Part shown: positions 54,830-63,078 of the stretch, piece after piece | Layout: each line of letters begins with the position of its first letter | Position numbering within the stretch: the stretch's first letter is position 1 | Origin: Micavibrio sp. UBA6147 | GTDB lineage: Bacteria > Pseudomonadota > Alphaproteobacteria > Micavibrionales > UBA1664 | Assembly: GCA_002423185.1 (NCBI GenBank) | Contig: DIUX01000002.1 | Location: forward strand, 496,001-560,000 | Length of the DNA stretch: 64,000 bases | Direction: 5' to 3' | Program-made: the position numbers and the translations under genes | The notes under the pieces: generated by a model | Database searches by the model: none | Seen by the model: only the letters and a program-made list of their open reading frames with translations | Told to the model about the DNA's origin: nothing

Positions 54830-55369
54830 TTAATACCCGCAGGCCTTGTTAATCGCGTCATGGGCGCCGCCTGAGCCGCGCAAGCTGAATGTATCCTTGG
54901 TTTTTGTTCCGCGGGAAGACACGCCCTCAACCACCATTTTCGATCCCTTGCGAAGGGCTTCGGACAGCGCCGTATCGGTTTCCGCGGTGCTTGTCCACGC
55001 CATGTCTTTATGCGCGAACAAGGTAAAGCGTTTGCCGTCAATCATAACGGTCACTTCTTCGTTGGTTTTATAGGTGTATCCGGCGATATAGCTGAAAACA
55101 TTTTTGGATTTTTCGGCGGGGCGATGCGTCACCAGCACGAAAATATCGCCGCGGACTTTGTAATTGCCTTCGGCCTTTGTCGGCTTACTCGCCATATAGC
55201 AAACCTTGTTGCCGTTTTCTTCAAACGTATAGGCCGCCCAATCGCCATAGGTGGAAATCAATTTCGGGTCCGATGCCTGCGCGGGCGCGGCAAGGGCGGA
55301 CAGGGTCATAAAACCCGTCACCATAGTGAACAAAATGGAACGACGTGCGACTGTGAACATCTTCAACAT
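54830..55369 (-). CDS. IalB-family (invasion-associated locus B) secreted protein
   Basis: 179 aa. A signal peptide ends in LAAPAQA. The mature part shows the family course: STYGDWAAYTF, CYMASKPTKAEGNYKVRGDI, THRPAEKSKNV, IDGKRFTLF, ALRKGSKMVVEGVSSRGT and TFSLRGSGGAHDAINKACG, with two Cys placed to form a disulfide. IalB of Bartonella aids erythrocyte invasion, but homologues are widespread in free-living alphaproteobacteria with unknown periplasmic roles. Confidence 0.85.
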   Translation of the reverse strand: MLKMFTVARRSILFTMVTGFMTLSALAAPAQASDPKLISTYGDWAAYTFEENGNKVCYMASKPTKAEGNYKVRGDIFVLVTHRPAEKSKNVFSYIAGYTYKTNEEVTVMIDGKRFTLFAHKDMAWTSTAETDTALSEALRKGSKMVVEGVSSRGTKTKDTFSLRGSGGAHDAINKACGY

Positions 55370-55566
55370 GGTTTTCTCAAGTCCCTTTTAACTTTATGGA
55401 TCGTTTACCGACCTTGCCAAGGCCGTTGAACCCGCCTTCCGTCAATTAACCATTTGTCAGGGCTATGACAGCGCGAATTCTTACCGTGTTTATGGGCGCG
55501 GATAACACGATTCGTCAATGCCCATCATAACAAAGCACGAAAAAAAACAAAGGATGAATTGTTTTT

Positions 55567-56151
55567 TCAGGTTTTTTCCCCTGATTTGCCGACTGATTTA
55601 CCCACTGATTTACGGCGTGATTTGCGGCGGTGAACAACCGGCTCCATCGCCGCGATCAAGGCGGGGTCAAGCCCGTCCGGCCCGCCCGCGCGCACCGGAC
55701 GCGGCGCAAACCGCCCCATCGACACCATCCGGTCATACATCACCAGCGCCCCCGCAATCCCCACATTCACGCAGAATTTCATCGGAATTTTGATGACATG
55801 GTCGCACAGCGCCAAAATCTGTGGCGACACCGACCCCATTTCCGACCCCAAAATATAGGCCGCGCAAGTCGGGTGGCGAAAGCTCGGCAACTCCACCGCC
55901 CCTTCGACCAATTCCACCGCAACGAGGGAACAATGGCGCGGCAAGGTAAAATCCTCAACGCTGTCATAGGAAAAATACGGCACATGGTCGACCGAACCGG
56001 ACGTATCGGTCAAACGCAATTCCCGAAAATCAACATCGGGGCGAATGGCGAAAAAATAACTCGCGCCAAAGGCATGCGCCGAGCGCATCAACGTGCCCAT
56101 ATTGCCCGATTTGTTGATGCCCTCAACGCCGATGGCGAAATAGCCTCTCAT
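55567..56151 (-). CDS. TrmH/SpoU-family RNA methyltransferase
   Basis: 194 aa from ATG 56151 (AAAGGCAG upstream). The longer frame adds a non-family stretch. SPOUT motifs are NKSGNMGTLMRSAHAFGAS (motif 1), YILGSEMGSVS (motif 2) and IPMKFCVNVGIAGALVMYDR (motif 3), which build the SAM-binding knot. The C-terminus is a basic tail with a repeated KSVGK that may bind RNA. It is close to the small TrmH-type enzymes of unknown target. It is divergent from dnaB. Confidence 0.88.
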   Translation of the reverse strand: MRGYFAIGVEGINKSGNMGTLMRSAHAFGASYFFAIRPDVDFRELRLTDTSGSVDHVPYFSYDSVEDFTLPRHCSLVAVELVEGAVELPSFRHPTCAAYILGSEMGSVSPQILALCDHVIKIPMKFCVNVGIAGALVMYDRMVSMGRFAPRPVRAGGPDGLDPALIAAMEPVVHRRKSRRKSVGKSVGKSGEKT

Positions 56152-56292
56152 CGCTCTGCCTTTAATGAATTGATTTGGCTGGACATTACCGCGCCTGCTC
56201 GATTTTTTCAACCCCGCCCACCAAACATTCCCTTTCAATCGCGATTCAATGGATGACAAGGCGGCGATGCGCTGTTAAAGTCCGTCCCCATC

Positions 56293-57813
56293 ATGGCATT
56301 AGAAATCGTATCACACACCCAAGGCGGCCTCGGCCCCGAAAGCAACGAGAGCAGCGCGGAGCTTCAAGACAAGCTGTACCGCGTTTTGCCGCATAATCTG
56401 GAGGCCGAACAAGCCTTGATCGGGTCGTTGCTGGTCGACAATCGCGTCATGGAACGCGTCGGCGATTTTTTGCGTGCCGAGCATTTTTACGCGCCCCAGC
56501 ACCAACGAATTTTCAGCGCCATCCAAACCTTGATCGAGCGCGGCCAAGTCGCCGACCCCGTCACCCTTAAAAACTATTTCGAAGCCGATCAAGGCCTTGA
56601 AAAAGTCGGCGGCTCGGCTTACCTCAACGAATTGGCGAGCAGCGTCATCACCATCATCAACGCCGCCGATTACGCCCGCGCGTTATATGACCTGTCGATG
56701 CGCCGCACCTTGATCACCATCGGCGAAGACGTCGTCAATGATGCCTTTGAACAAACCATTGAACGCGATGCCTATGATTGCCTTCAAACCGCCGAGAGCC
56801 GTTTGTTTGAACTCGGCGAGAAAGGCCAGCTTCAAGGCGGGTTCCAATCCATGCGCGATGCGGTGCAAACCGCCATCGAAATCGCGGAAAAAGCCTATAA
56901 TTCAGACGGGCACGTCACCGGCGTCACCACTGGCTTGTCCGATTTGGACAAAAAACTCGGCGGGTTTCAACCCTCCGACCTTGTCATCCTCGCCGGACGC
57001 CCGTCCATGGGGAAAACTGCCCTTGCAACCAACATGGCCATGCGCGCCGCCAAGGCCTACGCCGAAACAGGCGGCAGCGGCGGCGGCATTATCGGGTTTT
57101 TCTCGCTCGAAATGTCGGCGGATCAGCTCGCCACCCGTATTTTGGCCGATTTGGCCGAAATTCCGGGCGATAAAATTCGCCGCGGCGACGTCACCAAAGA
57201 CGAATTCAGGAGCTTTGCCGAGGCCAGCGCCCGTTTGGCGCAATTCCCGCTCTATATTGACGACACGCCCGCCCTGTCGATCAACGCCGTACGCACCCGC
57301 GCCCGCCGCCTGCAACGCCAGCACGGCCTCAACATGATTGTGGTGGATTACCTTCAACTTCTGCGCGGAACCGGATCAAAACAATCGGAAAACCGCGTCA
57401 ACGAGATTTCCGAGATCACCCGCGGCCTCAAGGCCATCGCCAAGGAGTTAAACATCCCCGTCATCGCGTTGTCACAGCTCAGCCGTGCCGTGGAAACCCG
57501 CGACGACAAACGGCCTCAGCTCTCAGACCTGCGGGAATCAGGCTCGATTGAGCAAGACGCGGACGTGGTGATGTTTGTGTTCCGTGAAGAATATTATGTT
57601 GAGCGGTTGAAGCCCGATGAATCCGACCTCGAGAAATTCGAACAATGGCAACGCAAGATGGACAGCGTCCACCAAGTCGCCGAATGTATTGTCGCGAAGC
57701 AACGCCACGGCCCCATCGGCACGGTGCGCCTGCATTTCGAAGGCCGCTTCACACGCTTCAGCGACCTCGACCAATACCACAACCCATTCCCAGACTCAGA
57801 ACCCGAATATTGA
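56293..57813 (+). CDS. dnaB: Replicative DNA helicase DnaB
   Basis: 506 aa. N-terminal DnaG-interaction domain (RVLPHNLEAEQALIGSLLVD; FYAPQHQRIFSAIQTL). The RecA-like helicase domain has Walker A GRPSMGKTALATN, FFSLEMSADQLATRIL, Walker B MIVVDYLQLLRG, VIALSQLSRAVETRDDKRP, and QDADVVMFVFREEYY, followed by AKQRHGPIGTVRLHF. It unwinds DNA ahead of the replisome as a hexamer. No intein is present. The ribosome site before ATG 56293 is poor. Confidence 0.97.
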   Translation: MALEIVSHTQGGLGPESNESSAELQDKLYRVLPHNLEAEQALIGSLLVDNRVMERVGDFLRAEHFYAPQHQRIFSAIQTLIERGQVADPVTLKNYFEADQGLEKVGGSAYLNELASSVITIINAADYARALYDLSMRRTLITIGEDVVNDAFEQTIERDAYDCLQTAESRLFELGEKGQLQGGFQSMRDAVQTAIEIAEKAYNSDGHVTGVTTGLSDLDKKLGGFQPSDLVILAGRPSMGKTALATNMAMRAAKAYAETGGSGGGIIGFFSLEMSADQLATRILADLAEIPGDKIRRGDVTKDEFRSFAEASARLAQFPLYIDDTPALSINAVRTRARRLQRQHGLNMIVVDYLQLLRGTGSKQSENRVNEISEITRGLKAIAKELNIPVIALSQLSRAVETRDDKRPQLSDLRESGSIEQDADVVMFVFREEYYVERLKPDESDLEKFEQWQRKMDSVHQVAECIVAKQRHGPIGTVRLHFEGRFTRFSDLDQYHNPFPDSEPEY

Positions 57814-57859
57814 TCCTGACACCGGTTCTCGCCCCAGTGAGGCCCAGTGAGGCAAGGAA

Positions 57860-58798
57860 TTATTGGGGTTTTGGGTTGCGCTCCGCCTTATCGCGGCGGC
57901 GCGAGCGGGCATTGGCACTGAGCGCCGCGCCGCCGGCGGCGAGTACGCCGAGCCCGCCATACAGCATTACCTGAAGCGCTGCCCACTTCGCCATCCAATC
58001 GCCCATATCCGGCATTAAATCGACCTGTTGATGAGGCTCATGCGCGGGGGCGAATTCGCCGACCGCGAAGGCCTGCGCCGCCCTTCCCCATAATTCGGCC
58101 TGTGCCGCCACATCCGCGGGCGTCACGCGGCCTTGATTGACGAGGCGCAGCTCATCCCCGACGCGGTATGTATACTCGCCATCGGGTTCTTGAAATACCT
58201 CTGACACATACTCGAAATCAAAGAAAACGCGTGGTATTTCCGGCATGGCGTTTACATCAACCGTCAAGGCATCGCGCATCATGCGAAAATCTTGCGCAAT
58301 TTCCGCCGCCCAAATTGTTGCGTCTTGCGATGATCTTACGGGGGCGATGGATTTATCCTGCTCCAAAAAACCACCGACATGGTAAAGCCTGTATTGATTA
58401 TCCGGCGTCACTTCCAAAAGGAATAAATAGCCCAGATCCGATCTTTCGCGCACACCGTCCTTGTCATACAATTGCGCCACGCCGATATAGCGGGAGGAAG
58501 AGGCTTCTTGGAGCGCTTGCGCAGGATTCATTGAAACAAAGGCTGGGTCTTGCCCCACCATCACGTCCTGATTCTTCAATAATTCCATCGAACCAATCTG
58601 TGACACCACCAAAAAACCCATAAAGGGCAAGGCATAAGATAGCCCTGTTGCATCTTTTCCACCGAAGCTCAGAATCTTTTTAAAATGGTCTTTGAATGTC
58701 TCCGAAAATGCTTTGCCATCGGCACCCTCGCCGAAATGGCGGTTTGTAACGGCCTTCAGGCCTTGGCGATCGGGACGGTCGTGCTGTTTATCTGCCAT
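57860..58798 (-). CDS. Unknown two-membrane-segment protein, tandem paralogue 1
   Basis: 312 aa. Shares its plan with the next two genes: an N-terminal MADKQHDRPDRQGLKAV, a membrane segment at about 52-72 (SYALPFMGFLVVSQIG), an extracytoplasmic domain with YEYVSEVFQEPD and YRVGDEL, a second segment (ALQVMLYGGLGVLAAGGAAL) and a C-terminal basic stop (RSRRRDKAER). GAAGG before ATG 58798 is the ribosome site. Family not recognised. It is last in the tandem series and lies 46 bp from the convergent dnaB stop. Confidence 0.75.
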   Translation of the reverse strand: MADKQHDRPDRQGLKAVTNRHFGEGADGKAFSETFKDHFKKILSFGGKDATGLSYALPFMGFLVVSQIGSMELLKNQDVMVGQDPAFVSMNPAQALQEASSSRYIGVAQLYDKDGVRERSDLGYLFLLEVTPDNQYRLYHVGGFLEQDKSIAPVRSSQDATIWAAEIAQDFRMMRDALTVDVNAMPEIPRVFFDFEYVSEVFQEPDGEYTYRVGDELRLVNQGRVTPADVAAQAELWGRAAQAFAVGEFAPAHEPHQQVDLMPDMGDWMAKWAALQVMLYGGLGVLAAGGAALSANARSRRRDKAERNPKPQ

Positions 58799-58828
58799 GA
58801 TAGGAAATCCTTCTCTGTACCGCTCTTT

Positions 58829-59710
58829 TCATGACGGGCTTCGCTCACGCTTGGCGCGGCGGCGGGATGAGGCCGTTGCGCTCACGGCACCGCCCAGCGC
58901 GCCCAGCCCCGCAAACCCTGCGTAAGCTGCAAAAGACCCCACCAACGCCTGCCACAGCAAGTTTCCGTCATGGATATGGTCGCCGGTTTGCACCGCCTCG
59001 GGGGGTGCTGCATAATCGCCGTTAACAATCGTCCGCGCTGCCTCTTGCCACACTGCGCGCGCTCTTTGAACCTGCTCGAGTGACAAAGGCGCGTCGATCA
59101 CACTCATATTATCCCCCACGCGGTAATAAGAATCCGGATCACCCGCTTGTTGGAAAAGTGGCGACACGCGTTCATAGCGAATCAGTGATGGTAATTCGCG
59201 CGGCATGGATCTGAGGTCATTAGCCGCCGCATCCGCAATCGCGCTCAAATCTAGCGACACTTGCATCACCGTCGTCAACGCCTCAACGGGGTCGGTCACA
59301 AGCGCGAGGCGATCATCGGTGTCGCTGTAATCCCCCGATTGATAGAGGGCATAGCCGTCATTGGTCGACACCAGCATATAGCGGTATAAATGGGTGCCGC
59401 GACCCACTTGTAAAAAACTGACCCCCGCGCCGGATTCGATCTGCGCGCTCAAGGCCTGATCGGCGGTAATCGTGACATCCGCCGCCCCGTACAGTGCCAA
59501 AGCCCCACCAAGACCCGTAAGCAATGCGCCAAAAAAGGGCACACTCACGCTCACGTCCTTTGCGTGCGGAAGCCCCGCCGTCAATGCAAATCCAACGCCG
59601 CGGCGGACTCGTTCCCCATAGGGTTCGCCCCGCTCGCCCGCGCCAAAATTACGCTTGGCGAAGCCGACCATGCCTTGTTCGTCCGGTCTGTCGGTTTGTT
59701 TGTCGGCCAT
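58829..59710 (-). CDS. Unknown two-membrane-segment protein, tandem paralogue 2
   Basis: 293 aa. MADKQTDRPDEQGMVGFAKR at the start, segment 1 (SVSVPFFGALLTGLGGALAL), an extracytoplasmic domain with IRYERVSPLFQQAGD and YYRVGDNM, VWQEAARTIVNGDYAAPPEA, segment 2 (SFAAYAGFAGLGALGGAV) and the basic end SSRRRAKRER. It is closest to paralogue 3 in the domain core. It lies 30 bp upstream of paralogue 1. Confidence 0.75.
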   Translation of the reverse strand: MADKQTDRPDEQGMVGFAKRNFGAGERGEPYGERVRRGVGFALTAGLPHAKDVSVSVPFFGALLTGLGGALALYGAADVTITADQALSAQIESGAGVSFLQVGRGTHLYRYMLVSTNDGYALYQSGDYSDTDDRLALVTDPVEALTTVMQVSLDLSAIADAAANDLRSMPRELPSLIRYERVSPLFQQAGDPDSYYRVGDNMSVIDAPLSLEQVQRARAVWQEAARTIVNGDYAAPPEAVQTGDHIHDGNLLWQALVGSFAAYAGFAGLGALGGAVSATASSRRRAKRERSPS

Positions 59711-59751
59711 GTTCGTTGCTCACCATCTCGTCATAAGAATAAACAATCGGA

Positions 59752-60627
59752 TTAGTCGCGTTTATAGGGGCGTTCGCGGCGGCGGCGAGCGACGCCACCC
59801 ACAACGCCGCCAGCCGCACCGATAGCACCGAGGCCAGCCCCAACGCCCAAGGCCGTCAATGCCCACACCGACAAAGCATCAGGCGCGCTGGCCCTCACAC
59901 TCTCACCGTGCGGTGCGGATTACGGTGGGGTGGCATAGTGTCCGGCGGCGATCTGGGTTGATATGCCTGTCCAGAATTCTGCGGCTCTTTGAGCCTCAGC
60001 AAGGGTAAATGTTCCGGTTTGCGCCTCTATTTTATTGTCGCCAATCCGGTACAAGCGTCCCGATCCCTCGCTTTGGAAAATCGGCGACAGCCCTTCGTAG
60101 CGAATGATTGCGGGGACTTGATCCGGCAAGTTTAGGACATTACCGCTCATAGCCTGTACAATTATTTGATACTGGTGGGCAATGCCGGCGGCAATCCGCC
60201 ATGCGTCAATCTGTTTATCGACAAGGTATAAATCGTGGTCTGTGCTGTCCAGCCCGTCATTCGTTTGCATAATTTGATAGGTTCCGCCCTCGCCTCTGGT
60301 CAAGACAATGATGCGGGCGTGGTGTTCGCCCTGTGCGTCCATTTGAACCGCGGCATAGCCGTCTTGGCCTTGCGACACCGCCGCATCATGGGGCGGTGTT
60401 AAATCCTGCGAGCCGCCCATTGTTCCGAGTACGGCAATCTGCGTCCCCAGCAAGACAAGACAGACCGGCATCGCATAATTTTCAAACGATGGCCGCTTGT
60501 TGCCAAACCGCAATCCCCTGAGCGCCCCACCCTTTGCATCCCGCGCAAGATCAGATGCGCTTAAACTGCGCATCATCGCGGCTTTCAACCCTTTATTTTC
60601 TGGCTTATCGCGGTCTTGATCGGCCAT
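59752..60627 (-). pseudogene. Unknown two-membrane-segment protein, tandem paralogue 3, split by an in-frame TAA
   Basis: The open part (59923-60627) encodes 235 aa: MADQDRDKPENKGLKAA, segment 1 (AMPVCLVLLGTQIAVLG), then IRYEGLSPIFQSEGSG, LYRIGDNK and ending GHYATPP. A TAA at 59920-59922 follows. Without any frame change the next 55 codons read SAPHGES ... ALTALGVGAGLGAIGAAGGVVGG and then ARRRRERPYKRD before a TAA at 59752-59754. That is exactly the second membrane segment and basic tail of the paralogues, and the total of 291 codons matches their 293 and 312. Paralogue 2 has a Glu codon at the stop position (APPEA), so one G-to-T change explains it. AGGAA precedes ATG 60627. It could be a recent pseudogene, a functional truncated form or a sequencing error. 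Confidence 0.8.
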
Positions 60628-60711
60628 GACGGAATTTTCCTAAATTAATCTTTAAATTTCAGAAACACTACGAAAAACAATCGCATTATGTCAAACTAAT
60701 TCGGGATTAAA

Positions 60712-60739
60712 AAAACCGGCCTGTGTTAAGGCCGGTTTT
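60712..60739 (-). terminator. Terminator of the rpsF-rpsR-rplI operon
   Basis: AAAACCGGCC / GGCCGGTTTT stem with an 8-nt loop and a T-run on the minus strand, 36 bp after the rplI stop. Confidence 0.9.
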
Positions 60740-60775
60740 AAATCTATGCGGTCGAAGCGTCACGCTGCCTTAAAA

Positions 60776-61405
60776 TTAGGCGGCGGCTTCTTCATTCGCT
60801 GCCGTTCCTTCAGCTTCGGAGCCCTCAGCGGCCTCATCGGCTGCGTCCGCAGCGTCGGATTTGGCTTGTTGGGCATCGGCGCGGGCTTGCGCACGTTCAA
60901 GGCGTTCGTCCATGGCAACAACCGGCTTGCCGGTTTTTTGCTGGATGTCGGCTTCTTCACGTGTACGCGCGATGTTCAAGGTGAGGTTAACCTCAACTTC
61001 GGGGTGAAGATGCAACACAACGGGGAACAAACCAAGCGTTTTGAAGTTTTGGTTCAAATCCACCATGTTGCGTTCAACCGTCACACCGCAATCCGCCAAA
61101 ATCGCATCGGCGATGTCGCGGGAAGCAACAGAACCATACAATTGACCGGCTTCAGAAGCCTGACGGATGATGATGAGGGTTTTGCCTTCGACTTTCTTGG
61201 CTTCTTTTTCGGCAACGCTGCGTTTGTCGGCGTTCACTTTTTCAAGTGTGCTGCGTTGGTTTTGGAAATAGGCCATGTTTTCATCGGTGGCGCGCAGGGC
61301 TTTTTTCTGCGGCAACAGGTAATTTCTGGCATAGCCTGCGCGAACGGTAACAACCTCGCCCATTTTACCCAGTTTGTTGACTTTTTCTAAGAGAATAACG
61401 TCCAT
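60776..61405 (-). CDS. rplI: 50S ribosomal protein L9
   Basis: 209 aa. The N-terminal domain has the signature GEVVTVRAGYARNYLLPQKKA, followed by the long connecting helix and the C-terminal rRNA-binding domain (GKTLIIIRQASEAGQLYGSV). The last 45 residues form an acidic Ala/Glu/Asp-rich extension, common in alphaproteobacterial L9 and longer than in E. coli (149 aa). AGGAAAGGAT before ATG 61405 is a strong ribosome site. It is the last gene of the operon. Confidence 0.97.
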   Translation of the reverse strand: MDVILLEKVNKLGKMGEVVTVRAGYARNYLLPQKKALRATDENMAYFQNQRSTLEKVNADKRSVAEKEAKKVEGKTLIIIRQASEAGQLYGSVASRDIADAILADCGVTVERNMVDLNQNFKTLGLFPVVLHLHPEVEVNLTLNIARTREEADIQQKTGKPVVAMDERLERAQARADAQQAKSDAADAADEAAEGSEAEGTAANEEAAA

Positions 61406-61423
61406 GATATCTATCCTTTCCTC

Positions 61424-61672
61424 TTAGTCTTCATCACGCAAATACGGCATCAAAGCCATAAAGCGTGCGCGTTTGATGGCTTTCGCCAATTCGCGTTGTT
61501 TCTTCATCGACACAGCCGTAATACGGCTCGGCAGCATTTTGCCGCGCTCGGAAACGAAGCGGCTCAACATCTTTGTGTCTTTCCAGTCGATTTTCGGGGC
61601 GTCAGGGCCGGAAAACGGGCATGTTTTCTTGCGGCGGAAGAATGACGCGCGGGGCGTTTTTGCCTCAGACAT
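61424..61672 (-). CDS. rpsR: 30S ribosomal protein S18
   Basis: 82 aa. The family core is RRKKTCPFSGPDAPKIDWKD, then FVSERGKMLPSRITAVSMKK and QRELAKAIKRARFMALMPY. It binds 16S rRNA with S6. Its ATG overlaps the rpsF stop by one base (TAATG), so the two are co-translated, which suits their heterodimer. Confidence 0.97.
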   Translation of the reverse strand: MSEAKTPRASFFRRKKTCPFSGPDAPKIDWKDTKMLSRFVSERGKMLPSRITAVSMKKQRELAKAIKRARFMALMPYLRDED

Positions 61673-62010
61673 TATGCGGCCTCCTTCTCTTCAAATTTAT
61701 CTTTTGTTTTGGACGGGTCGAGGAATTCCTCAACGCGAACACTCATATAACGAAGAATATCTTCGTTCAGGCGCATTTTACGCTCAACTTCGATGAGCGC
61801 CGGAGCCGGCGTATCGAGGTTCAAAAGCACATAATGACCTTTGCGGTTTTTGTTGATGCGGTAAGCAAGGGTACGCAGACCCCAATTGTCAGTCTTGACA
61901 ATTTTGCCACCATTTTCGGTGAAGATTTTTGTGTATTCAGCGGTCAGCTCGTCCACCTGTTGGGGGGCGAGATCCTGACGCGCTATGAACATCATTTCAT
62001 AGAGCGGCAT
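61672..62010 (-). CDS. rpsF: 30S ribosomal protein S6
   Basis: 112 aa. Family motifs are MPLYEMMFIARQDLAPQQVD, NWGLRTLAYRINKNRKGHYV and EDILRYMSVRVEEF. The C-terminus is Lys/Glu-rich. GAGGAG seven to eight nt before ATG 62010. First gene of rpsF-rpsR-rplI, with a good promoter about 110 bp upstream. Confidence 0.97.
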   Translation of the reverse strand: MPLYEMMFIARQDLAPQQVDELTAEYTKIFTENGGKIVKTDNWGLRTLAYRINKNRKGHYVLLNLDTPAPALIEVERKMRLNEDILRYMSVRVEEFLDPSKTKDKFEEKEAA

Positions 62011-62117
62011 ATGGTTCTCCTCTCGGGTTTATCGCCAAACGCCTTCATGCCAGAAGCCGTTTGACACAGCCAACACCCCATGGTGGTGGCGAGGTTTGTT
62101 TTCTTAAAAACGTCGTC

Positions 62118-62145
62118 ACTATACGCATTCAGCGCCGCAAATCAA
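62118..62145 (-). promoter_or_regulatory. rpsF: Sigma-70-like promoter of rpsF
   Basis: On the minus strand TTGATT (62145-62140), a 16-nt spacer and TATAGT (62123-62118), about 108 bp before the rpsF start. Confidence 0.6.
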
Positions 62146-62257
62146 GGAAAATCTTTGCCCCCGCCCTCGAAAGGCGCCCGATGCACGACCTGCAAAAGCG
62201 CACCCCCATCATCACCTGTGTTAAGGACAGGCAAAACCCAGTACATAAAAAGGGCAT

Positions 62258-62280
62258 GAAAAAAGCCGGCAAAACCGGCT
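62258..62280 (-). terminator. Rho-independent terminator
   Basis: AGCCGG / CCGGCT stem with a 5-nt loop and six T on the minus strand, 47 bp after the stop of the small protein gene at 62328. Confidence 0.75.
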
Positions 62281-62327
62281 CTCCCCCTTTTTCTTTGCGG
62301 CAATATGCGCCTTAAATTCGGCCTAAG

Positions 62328-62642
62328 CTAGGCGTTGCTGTTGGCGTTTGACGTGACATAGCCCGCCATGAATTTACGCCACAAAACTCTGTCGGCATGG
62401 CGCACTTTGCGGGTGTCTTTGCCGCCTTGGGCTTTACGCAGCCACGACACGAGTTGAGCCTTGCTCAGATCCGGTTTTTGCAGGATTTGGCGAAATGTGC
62501 GGATAAAGCTGTAAGCAGCGGCACTTTCGTGATCCGTATTGTCGCTATTCGCGGCGGTTTGACCGCCCATGATGATTCCGAATGTGGTGTTTGTTTCTTC
62601 GACCAGCAAGCGTATTTTATTATTTTTTATATGGCACGGCAT
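62328..62642 (-). CDS. Small unknown protein
   Basis: 104 aa, preceded by AAGGAGG ten nt before ATG 62642. No family recognised. The first 45 residues look disordered (Asn/Thr/Ser-rich). The rest is helical and basic, with YSFIRTFRQILQKPDLSKAQ, LVSWLRKAQGGKDTRK and VLWRKFMAGYV. There is no signal or membrane segment. It has its own terminator and is divergent from fabD. Confidence 0.6.
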   Translation of the reverse strand: MPCHIKNNKIRLLVEETNTTFGIIMGGQTAANSDNTDHESAAAYSFIRTFRQILQKPDLSKAQLVSWLRKAQGGKDTRKVRHADRVLWRKFMAGYVTSNANSNA

Positions 62643-63078
62643 GAATCTACGGCCTCCTTCTTCTCTCTTCTAACTATCAATATCTTGTTTTAACCTGTCG
62701 CGTTAATGTCCCTCTACAGACCGCGCTATAATGGTTCGAGCTTCAATCCGGCGACAAAAACGGCCAAGCAAGTCACGGACATTCCATTTTTGGAAGAGTC
62801 CCTTTCTTTGCACTGACCTGTCCGGCATTTTCGATTACCTCGAAAACCGCCGCAATATCGCAGAAATACTCGTAATTGAGGGGAATATAGCACAAATTTC
62901 ATGGTTTCTCAAATTTTTCTCGCATTTGGCTTTTCTAGGCCTGTGTACAGCCCATTCACAGGCGAAAAACCCGATCGCGGAACAAAGACTTTGCAAATGC
63001 ACGGTTTTGATTTATCAATTTTGCGGCAATACGCGTGATGAACAAACAAAACGAACAAACATAAAGGGAATGTCAACC
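62643..63078. other. Intergenic region upstream of fabD
   Basis: 436 bp with no convincing gene. A perfect TATAAT lies at 62727-62732 without a good -35 box. An inverted repeat TTTTCGA-ttacc-TCGAAAA lies at 62828-62846. The short minus-strand frame at 62909-63091 overlaps fabD and lacks coding character. Confidence 0.5.
62828..62846. promoter_or_regulatory. Inverted repeat, possible operator upstream of fabD
   Basis: Perfect 7-bp arms TTTTCGA and TCGAAAA separated by 5 nt, 233 bp before the fabD start and about 100 bp after the TATAAT box. No T-run follows, so it is not a terminator. A binding site for a fatty-acid regulator is a guess. Confidence 0.3.

Larger units (their letters stand above)
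62011..62327. other. rpsF leader and promoter region
   Basis: 317 bp without a gene. It holds the rpsF promoter (62118-62145), a leader of about 100 nt with a hairpin at 62069-62090 (GCCAACACC / GGTGGTGGC, one mismatch), and the terminator of the next minus-strand gene (62258-62280). The leader hairpin could be the S6:S18 autoregulatory site known in other bacteria; I could not confirm its conserved bulge. Confidence 0.5.

Noticed and set aside
59649..59843. Short minus-strand frame over the paralogue 2/3 junction
   Set aside because: It is out of frame with the true C-terminal coding of paralogue 3, whose membrane segment and basic tail read in another frame.
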